Both the position numbers and the translations under genes were made by a program. From Photorhabdus thracensis (GTDB lineage Bacteria > Pseudomonadota > Gammaproteobacteria > Enterobacterales > Enterobacteriaceae), in contig NZ_CP011104.1 of the NCBI RefSeq assembly GCF_001010285.1, positions 1,178,001-1,242,000 on the forward strand: a stretch of DNA of 64,000 nucleotides, in the 5' to 3' direction. How positions within the stretch are numbered: the stretch's first letter is position 1; every line of letters starts with the position of its first letter. A model generated the notes under the pieces. The model did not search any database. It was given only the letters and a program-made list of their open reading frames with translations, and was not told the DNA's origin. Of this stretch, positions 57,627 to 64,000 are shown one piece after another.

Positions 57627-58445
57627 TCACTTAAAGCTTTTCTCTTTTTTTATCAAATCATAAGCAGCCTGAATTGACTGGGCTTTTTGTTTAGCAATCT
57701 CCATCATTTCTGGTGGTAAACCTTTTGCCACCAACTTATCAGGATGATGTTCACTCATTAGTTTACGATAGGCACGTTTAATTGTTGTCACGTCATCATT
57801 TTCACACACACCCAGCACCTTGCAAGCGTCCGCCAGTGTTGGCCCCTGAGGCGCTCTCTGGTAGCTACCATACTGCCGCTGCCATTCTCCACCACCACCG
57901 AAATTGCGGCCACCTTCCATCATGGCAAGGAATTGTTCAAACTGGCTACGGGAGATCCTAAGTTCATCAGCAATGATAAACAGCACGTTCCTCTCATTTG
58001 GGTGCAGTTGGCCATCAGAAAATGCAGCCTGTAACTGAATCTCCAAAAACATCCGAATTAAGTCAGATCGGCCAAAGCAAGCACGACGCAATTGTCTCAA
58101 TGTCTCACGCAAAGGAAAATTCAGCTCTTTACCCTCACGAAAAGCGTGCTGGGCCGCAGTCCTGGCTTGCCCGTGAAGTTGCATTCGGTCCATTAACTGA
58201 CTGGCAAGTTGGATATCTGTTTCAGTCACCCGTCCTTTTGATTTAGTAATATGCCCCATCACCTGAAAGGTACTACTGAAAAACAGCATCTGGCGGGACT
58301 GATTATTCGCAAAAAAACCTTGGTTTCTCCGCACACTGGCCCTATCAAACATATGACCAATAAACAGGCCAATGACAATACCCCAGAAGCCTGCTCCAGA
58401 CATGACACCAAAGATCAGCCCAAGCAATTTTCCCCAATAATGCAT
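57627..58445 (-). CDS. djlA: membrane-anchored DnaJ-like co-chaperone DjlA
   Basis: A 272-residue type III J-protein. An N-terminal single membrane span with Gly-rich face ([20 protein letters not shown]) is followed by a TerB-like domain (~60-170) and a C-terminal J domain with the HPD motif in [12 protein letters not shown]. It stimulates DnaK at the inner membrane and links to envelope stress signalling in E. coli. It is divergent from lptD, as in E. coli. Confidence 0.95.
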   Translation of the reverse strand: MHYWGKLLGLIFGVMSGAGFWGIVIGLFIGHMFDRASVRRNQGFFANNQSRQMLFFSSTFQVMGHITKSKGRVTETDIQLASQLMDRMQLHGQARTAAQHAFREGKELNFPLRETLRQLRRACFGRSDLIRMFLEIQLQAAFSDGQLHPNERNVLFIIADELRISRSQFEQFLAMMEGGRNFGGGGEWQRQYGSYQRAPQGPTLADACKVLGVCENDDVTTIKRAYRKLMSEHHPDKLVAKGLPPEMMEIAKQKAQSIQAAYDLIKKEKSFK

Positions 58446-58628
58446 ATACTCCTCAATTCATCAATGCTCTGAGTGTAGTTTTGCATTATCATACTATTCA
58501 TTCAGCTCCGTGCCTAACGGCAAGATAAGTAAAGGTATGACTTTACGCTGGCGCATATTCATTGAGTGCGCTAGTCTCTTGAGGTTTGCCGGCATAATGC
58601 CACTGATGACGGAACCGCATAAATATCT

Positions 58629-60953
58629 ATGAAGAAATGTTATCCAACTTTGCTGGCCACAACGGTATGGGCCGCACTTTATAGTCAGCATGTACATGCT
58701 GATCTCGCAGCACAATGTATGCTAGGTATACCTGTTTACGATCAGCCAATAATTAACGGCGATCAAAATCAACTCCCTATCAATATCCTGGCAGATGACT
58801 CACGCGCAGATTATCCGCGCTCTGCTAAGTTCAGCGGTAATGTCCATATTAAACAGGGTAATAAAACGCTGACCGCCGATAAGGTACAACTTGATCAAAC
58901 AGAAGATGAAGTCCCGCTAAGGACTGTTACTGCAACGGGCAATGTTCATTATGACGATCCCCAAATTATTCTGAAAGGTCCACGCGCTTGGTCTAATTTA
59001 AATAATAAAGATACAGATATGGATCAAAGCGATTATCAGATGGTCGGGCGTCAAGGACGCGGCATCGCAGATAAAATGAAACTGCGTGGTGAAAACCGTT
59101 ATGCCATTCTGGATAACGGTACTTTTACTTCCTGCCTGCCGGGTAATGATAGCTGGAGCGTTGTTGGCTCCGAAGTCATTCTCGACCGTGAAGAAGAAGT
59201 GGCTGAAATATGGAATGCCCGTTTCAGAGTGGCGAATGTTCCGGTATTTTACAGTCCGTATCTTCAATTACCGATCGGCACTAAACGCCGCTCCGGTTTC
59301 CTTATTCCTAACGCCAGCTATTCCAAAAATGACGGCTTTGAATTTCTTTTGCCCTATTACTGGAATATCGCACCGAATTATGATGCCACGATTACGCCGC
59401 ATTATATCAGTAGACGCGGTTTAAAACTGGATAATGAATTCCGTTATTTAACGAAAGCAGGTACAGGTACACTTGTGTTCGACTGGCTGAATAATGACGA
59501 TCAGTATGTCCAAGATAAAAATGCAAGAACACGTACCGCCAGAGAGAGTGATAATCGTTGGTTATTTTACTGGGGACACAGTGGTGTGATGAATCAGGTA
59601 TGGCGCTTTAATATCGACTATACCAAAGTCAGTGATCCTGAATATTTTTCTGACTTCAGTTCTCAATATGGTTCCACCACCGACGGCTATGCCACACAGA
59701 AATTCAGCCTGGGATATGCTCAACAAAACTGGAATGCCACCTTATCTACTAAACAATTCCAGATTTTTTCTCAAGATACCAATAGAAAAGCCTACAGAGC
59801 TGAACCCCAGTTAGATCTGAACTATTACAAAAATGACCTGGGCCCATTTGATCTTAAGGTCTATGGTCAGGCGGTAAAATTTACCAGTGTAGGTAAAGAG
59901 AACCCGGAAGCAACCCGCTGGCATCTGGAACCCTCCATTAACCTGCCACTTTCCAATGGCTGGGCCAGTATAAATAATGAAGTTAAGCTGATGGCGACTC
60001 ACTATCAGCAAGATATTCCCAAAGCTCTTGAAAATTCTGAATATAAAGAATCGGTTAACCGGGTTCTGCCGCAGTTCAAAAGTGAAGCCAAAATGGTGTT
60101 TGAGCGATCAACGTACCTGAACAGCGATTACACCCAAACATTGGAACCACAGATTCAGTATCTGTATGTGCCATACAAAAACCAGGATAATATCAATAAC
60201 TTCGATTCATCTTTACTGCAAACTGACTATACCGGCCTATTCCGTGAGCGCTTTTATGGTGGTCTGGACCGTATTTCATCCGCTAATCAAGTGACTACCG
60301 GCCTCACTACCCGCATTTATGATGAGGGTTTGGTTGAACGTTTTAACCTGTCGTTAGGTCAAATCTATTACTTTGAACGTCCACGCACCGGTGAGGAAAA
60401 TATCATTAACAGTAAAGACAGAACAGGTATGATGACCTGGGCTGGTGATACTTACTGGAAAATTAATGATTCCTGGGGCTTGAAAGGCGGTATGCAGTAC
60501 GATACCCGTCTGGGCAGCGTAACGATGGGGAATGCCGTACTGGAATACCGCCGTGATGAAGACCGGCTCGTGCAGTTGAACTATCGTTTTGTTGACAGGG
60601 ATTATATCCAGGCCACAGCTAAAAGTGCCCCGGCTTTCCAGCAAGGGATTTCTCAACTTGGTCTGGTTGCAAGCTGGCCGTTAAGTGATCGCTGGGCTTT
60701 GGTTGGCGCTTATTACTATGATACCAAAGAGCAGCAACCTGCGAGTCAGTTAGTGGGCTTGCAATACAACACTTGCTGCTGGGCGGTTAACGTCGGTTAT
60801 GAGCGTAAAATCGTTGGCTGGAAAGACGACAATAGTGAATATGACAACAAATGGTCATTTAACTTTGAACTCCGAGGCTTAAGTAACAATCATAGTCTGG
60901 GTAGCAAGAAAATGTTGCAGTCTGGCATCATGCCATACCAGCGTGCATTCTGA
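58629..60953 (+). CDS. lptD: LPS-assembly protein LptD (Imp/OstA)
   Basis: A 774-residue outer-membrane beta-barrel with signal peptide (~1-24), an N-terminal OstA/jellyroll domain and a barrel of about 26 strands. The cysteines for the two inter-domain disulfides are seen: QCMLG near the start, FTSCLPG, and the pair NTCCWAV near the end. With LptE it inserts lipopolysaccharide into the outer leaflet. It heads the lptD-surA-pdxA-rsmA series. The DNA between djlA and lptD holds both divergent promoters. Confidence 0.97.
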   Translation: MKKCYPTLLATTVWAALYSQHVHADLAAQCMLGIPVYDQPIINGDQNQLPINILADDSRADYPRSAKFSGNVHIKQGNKTLTADKVQLDQTEDEVPLRTVTATGNVHYDDPQIILKGPRAWSNLNNKDTDMDQSDYQMVGRQGRGIADKMKLRGENRYAILDNGTFTSCLPGNDSWSVVGSEVILDREEEVAEIWNARFRVANVPVFYSPYLQLPIGTKRRSGFLIPNASYSKNDGFEFLLPYYWNIAPNYDATITPHYISRRGLKLDNEFRYLTKAGTGTLVFDWLNNDDQYVQDKNARTRTARESDNRWLFYWGHSGVMNQVWRFNIDYTKVSDPEYFSDFSSQYGSTTDGYATQKFSLGYAQQNWNATLSTKQFQIFSQDTNRKAYRAEPQLDLNYYKNDLGPFDLKVYGQAVKFTSVGKENPEATRWHLEPSINLPLSNGWASINNEVKLMATHYQQDIPKALENSEYKESVNRVLPQFKSEAKMVFERSTYLNSDYTQTLEPQIQYLYVPYKNQDNINNFDSSLLQTDYTGLFRERFYGGLDRISSANQVTTGLTTRIYDEGLVERFNLSLGQIYYFERPRTGEENIINSKDRTGMMTWAGDTYWKINDSWGLKGGMQYDTRLGSVTMGNAVLEYRRDEDRLVQLNYRFVDRDYIQATAKSAPAFQQGISQLGLVASWPLSDRWALVGAYYYDTKEQQPASQLVGLQYNTCCWAVNVGYERKIVGWKDDNSEYDNKWSFNFELRGLSNNHSLGSKKMLQSGIMPYQRAF

Positions 60954-61022
60954 TGCTAATAACGCTTTGATATTAAACAATATAAGTCCGCTATTGCGGA
61001 ACCTACATATGATGGGAAAAGT

Positions 61023-62324
61023 ATGAAGAACTGGAGAACTCTCATTCTCGGATTGATGTTTTCAGTGAGTACCGCCTTCGCTGCACCTCAGCAAATGGAT
61101 AAAATCGCTGCGGTTGTCAATAACGGGGTAGTACTGGAAAGTGACATCAGCAACCTCTTACACTCCGTTAAACTGGATGCACAACGTGCAGGCCAGCAAA
61201 TACCGGACGAGAAAAGGTTGCGTAATCAGATCGTTGAGCGTCTGATTATGGATAATATCCTGCTACAAATGGCAAAGCAGATGGGGATCACCATTCCTGA
61301 TCAGGCTCTGGATTCCACAATTGCAAATATTGCAGCCCAGAACCACATAACCGTGGATCAAATGAAACTCCGTATCGCTGCTGACGGGATGAATTTCGAT
61401 ACTTATCGTAATCAGATCCGTAAGGAGATGATCATTGCAGAAGTGCGCAACAATGAAGTTCGCCGTCGTGTCACCATTTTGCCTCAGGAAATTGACGCCT
61501 TAGCGAAACAAATTGGTAACCAGAATGCCTATGATACTGAACTGAATATCAGCCACATTCTGATCCCACTACCAGAAAACCCTGACCAGGCACAAATGGA
61601 AAAAGCCACGGCTGTAGTACAGAAAATTATGGCTGAACTTAAGCATGGCGTTGACTTCGGTAAACTGGCTATCGCCTATTCCGCTGATCCACAAGCCCTG
61701 AAAGGCGGTAATATGGGTTGGAGTAAGCTTCAGGAACTGCCAACCCTGTTTGCCGAGCAACTGCAATCAGCCCCGAAAGGCGCGGTCGTTGGCCCAATCC
61801 GTTCTGGTGTTGGGTTCCATATTCTCAAAGTCAATGATATCCGTGGCGGTAACGCAACAATCGCAGTCACTGAAGTTCATGCCCGTCATATTCTACTGAA
61901 AACTTCGCCCGTTATGACCGATGATCAGGCACGCACCAAGTTGCAGCAAATCGCCGGTGATATTCGCAGCGGAAAAACGGATTTCGCTGATGCCGCGAAA
62001 GAGTTTTCAGAAGATCCCGGTTCAGCCCTGCGTGGTGGTGATCTCGGCTGGACAACACCTGATATCTATGATCCCGCCTTCCGTGATGCGTTAATGCGAC
62101 TGAATAAAGGTGAGGTAAGCCAACCGGTTCATTCCTCTTTTGGCTGGCATCTGATTCAATTGCTGGACACCCGTAAGGTCGATAGAACAGATGTTGCTCA
62201 GAAAGATCGTGCTTACCGTATGTTATTCAACCGTAAATTCACCGAAGAAGCACAAAGCTGGATGCAGGAACAACGCGCCTCAGCTTATGTGAAAATTTTA
62301 GATGGCAGCGATGCACAACAATAA
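61023..62324 (+). CDS. surA: periplasmic chaperone and peptidyl-prolyl isomerase SurA
   Basis: A 433-residue protein (E. coli 428) with signal peptide ending AFAAP, an N-terminal chaperone domain, two parvulin domains (beginning near [11 protein letters not shown] and [11 protein letters not shown]) and the C-terminal helix. It helps outer-membrane proteins, LptD included, to fold. It follows lptD by about 70 bases and overlaps pdxA. Confidence 0.97.
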   Translation: MKNWRTLILGLMFSVSTAFAAPQQMDKIAAVVNNGVVLESDISNLLHSVKLDAQRAGQQIPDEKRLRNQIVERLIMDNILLQMAKQMGITIPDQALDSTIANIAAQNHITVDQMKLRIAADGMNFDTYRNQIRKEMIIAEVRNNEVRRRVTILPQEIDALAKQIGNQNAYDTELNISHILIPLPENPDQAQMEKATAVVQKIMAELKHGVDFGKLAIAYSADPQALKGGNMGWSKLQELPTLFAEQLQSAPKGAVVGPIRSGVGFHILKVNDIRGGNATIAVTEVHARHILLKTSPVMTDDQARTKLQQIAGDIRSGKTDFADAAKEFSEDPGSALRGGDLGWTTPDIYDPAFRDALMRLNKGEVSQPVHSSFGWHLIQLLDTRKVDRTDVAQKDRAYRMLFNRKFTEEAQSWMQEQRASAYVKILDGSDAQQ

Positions 62325-63303
62325 ACCTATTGTTATTACCCCCGGCGAACCGGCCGGGGTTGGGCCTGATTTGACTGTCGCTCTTGCCCAACAAAGCTGG
62401 CCAATACCGCTGGTCGCCTGCGCAGACCCCAATTTGCTTCTGGACAGGGCCAAACAACTCAATTTACCTTTGCAATTATTGGAATATTCTCCGGATAAAA
62501 CACCCAAACCTCAAGCAGCCGGAACATTGACCATACTGCCAGTTCCTCTTCATGTACCGGCAATCGCCGGTGAGTTGAAGCAGGAAAACGGCAAATATGT
62601 GACTGAAACTCTGGCAAGAGCCTGTGACGGTTGCCTGAACGGGGAATTTTCAGCGTTAGTCACAGGACCGGTTCATAAAGGGAATATCAATGACGCCGGC
62701 GTGCCTTTTATTGGCCATACCGAATTCTTTGCTGATCGCAGTGGATGTCAGCGGGTTGTTATGATGCTTGCGACAGAGGAACTTCGGGTTGCTCTGGCAA
62801 CAACTCATCTGCCCATTGTTGATGTGCCAAAATCCATCACTTCCGATAACCTGCGGGAAGTTATCACGATCCTTAACCATGACTTAAAAACAAAGTTTGG
62901 CCTGGCAAAACCCTGTATTTATGTTTGTGGTCTGAATCCCCATGCCGGAGAAGGCGGCCATATGGGGCGGGAAGAGATTGATGTCATTATTCCCGTGTTA
63001 GAAAGTCTGAGAGCAGAAGGCTTAGTATTAGAGGGGCCTTTGCCGGCAGATACCCTGTTCCAGCCTAAATATCTTCAACATGCCGACGCCGTTCTCTCAA
63101 TGTATCACGATCAGGGATTACCCGTGTTAAAATACCAAGGTTTTGGCAGAGCAGTGAATATTACGTTGGGCCTGCCGTTTATCCGTACTTCTGTCGATCA
63201 TGGCACAGCATTGGAACTGGCTGGCACAGGTCAAGCTGATGTGGGAAGCTTTATCACCGCATTGAATTTAGCAATTAAAATGATACAAAACAGTAATGAA
63301 TAA
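62302..63303 (+). CDS. pdxA: 4-hydroxythreonine-4-phosphate dehydrogenase
   Basis: A 333-residue PdxA. Recognised segments are [19 protein letters not shown], the metal-binding His in [18 protein letters not shown] and [16 protein letters not shown]. It oxidises 4-phosphohydroxy-L-threonine in the DXP-dependent vitamin B6 pathway, a Zn/Mg- and NAD-dependent cytosolic step. The ATG at 62302 overlaps the end of surA; the ATG three codons on (62311) is an equally possible start. Its stop overlaps rsmA. Confidence 0.96.
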   Translation: MAAMHNNKPIVITPGEPAGVGPDLTVALAQQSWPIPLVACADPNLLLDRAKQLNLPLQLLEYSPDKTPKPQAAGTLTILPVPLHVPAIAGELKQENGKYVTETLARACDGCLNGEFSALVTGPVHKGNINDAGVPFIGHTEFFADRSGCQRVVMMLATEELRVALATTHLPIVDVPKSITSDNLREVITILNHDLKTKFGLAKPCIYVCGLNPHAGEGGHMGREEIDVIIPVLESLRAEGLVLEGPLPADTLFQPKYLQHADAVLSMYHDQGLPVLKYQGFGRAVNITLGLPFIRTSVDHGTALELAGTGQADVGSFITALNLAIKMIQNSNE

Positions 63304-64000
63304 TAGAGTCCACCAAGGGCACTTTGCCCGTAAACGCTTCGGGCAAAACTTTTTAACCGATCAATTTGTCATTGATAGTATTGTTACCGCTATCAACCCA
63401 AAACCAGGTCAAGCAGTGCTGGAAATTGGCCCCGGTCTTGGCGCATTGACAGAACCGGTTGGTGAGCGCATGGATAAAATGACCGTGGTTGAACTCGACC
63501 GCGATTTAGCTGCACGTCTGCAAGTTCATCCGCAACTAAAAGATAAGCTGACCATTATCCAGCAAGATGCAATGACCGTTAATTTTAGCGAATTATCTCA
63601 GCAAAGAGAGCTACCGCTGCGGGTCTTTGGTAATTTACCTTATAATATTTCCACACCGTTAATGTTTCACCTTTTCAACTATACTGATGCTATTGCTGAT
63701 ATGCATTTTATGTTGCAAAAAGAGGTAGTAAACCGCTTGGCAGCAGGCCCCGGCAGCAAAGCTTTCGGACGTTTGAGTGTCATGGCCCAATATTATTGTC
63801 AGGTTATCCCCGTGCTGGAAGTACCGCCAACCGCGTTTACTCCCGCACCTAAAGTCGATTCAGCAATTGTACGCCTGATACCGCACAAAAGCATACCTCA
63901 TCCGGTCAAAAATATTCGTATGCTAAGCCGGATCACTACTCAGGCTTTCAACCAACGGCGTAAAACTATCCGTAACAGCCTCGGTGATCTTTTCACTGTA
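63296..64000 (+). CDS. rsmA: 16S rRNA dimethyladenosine transferase, 3' end outside window
   Basis: The frame from ATG 63296 reads [20 protein letters not shown] and stays open to the window end (235 codons of about 272). The SAM motif [16 protein letters not shown], the acidic [12 protein letters not shown] and the catalytic NLPYNIS motif are present. RsmA (KsgA) dimethylates A1518 and A1519 of 16S rRNA. The start overlaps the pdxA stop by 8 bases, the same coupling as in E. coli. Confidence 0.97.
   Translation, partial: MNNRVHQGHFARKRFGQNFLTDQFVIDSIVTAINPKPGQAVLEIGPGLGALTEPVGERMDKMTVVELDRDLAARLQVHPQLKDKLTIIQQDAMTVNFSELSQQRELPLRVFGNLPYNISTPLMFHLFNYTDAIADMHFMLQKEVVNRLAAGPGSKAFGRLSVMAQYYCQVIPVLEVPPTAFTPAPKVDSAIVRLIPHKSIPHPVKNIRMLSRITTQAFNQRRKTIRNSLGDLFTV

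Noticed and set aside
1-64000. CRISPR arrays, tRNA/rRNA genes, insertion sequences, prophage
   Set aside because: I looked for regular repeats, cloverleaf-like blocks and transposase or phage motifs and saw none; the apparent repeats within the NRPS genes are paralogous Cy and A domains.

Overview
The window looks like a chromosomal segment of an entomopathogenic enterobacterium of the Photorhabdus/Xenorhabdus group (Morganellaceae). Housekeeping proteins are close to their E. coli counterparts in length and sequence. Gene order follows two E. coli blocks that are far apart in E. coli, intergenic DNA is AT-rich, and a very large hybrid NRPS cluster sits beside recD. The genus assignment is inference from gene content; no rRNA or tRNA gene is visible.

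Layout. (1) 1-24512, all on the minus strand: a yersiniabactin/pyochelin/micacocidin-type metallophore locus. In transcription order it holds a TonB-dependent receptor, a 3762-aa FAAL-ACP-KS-ACP-Cy-A(E)-PCP-Cy-A-PCP hybrid synthetase, a 1819-aa Cy-A(MT)-PCP-TE NRPS, a saccharopine-dehydrogenase-like oxidoreductase, a YbtU-like thiazolinyl imide reductase, a YbtT-like thioesterase, a RhtX/FptX/YbtX-type MFS protein and an ABC exporter/importer cut by the window edge. Fur-like and other operator-like dyads precede the receptor and the first synthetase. The loading end is unusual: a fatty-acyl-AMP ligase and a ketosynthase are followed directly by a carrier protein, with no acyltransferase or ketoreductase. 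(2) 25147-38859, minus strand: recD, recB, ptrA, recC and four prepilin-like genes (ppdC, ygdB, ppdB, ppdA), in the E. coli order. (3) 39070-39925: remains of toxin-antitoxin modules (a higB 3' scrap, a twice-frameshifted higA, and a Phd-like antitoxin remnant on the other strand). (4) 40028-44556, minus strand: thyA, lgt, ptsP, rppH. (5) 44639-48169, plus strand: a TPP riboswitch and the thiamine transporter thiBPQ. (6) 48249-50907: an AT-rich accessory insert with a small membrane protein and a two-gene operon of an amino-acid-hydroxylase-type Fe(II)/2OG oxygenase plus an AEC-family permease. It lies where E. coli has araC-araBAD. (7) 51196-64000: polB, rapA, rluA, a new 30-aa small ORF, djlA, lptD, surA, pdxA and the start of rsmA.

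How the parts work together. Region 1 should make, export and re-import a thiazoline-type metallophore or related toxin built from an activated carboxylic acid and three cysteines. One cysteine-derived ring is probably reduced and one alpha-methylated. Regions 2 and 7 supply DNA repair, outer-membrane assembly, rRNA/tRNA modification and cofactor synthesis. The strongest candidates for something undescribed are the AT-less FAAL/KS loading system with a Cys-nucleophile thioesterase, the oxygenase-permease operon, and the 30-aa membrane peptide that abuts rluA stop to stop.
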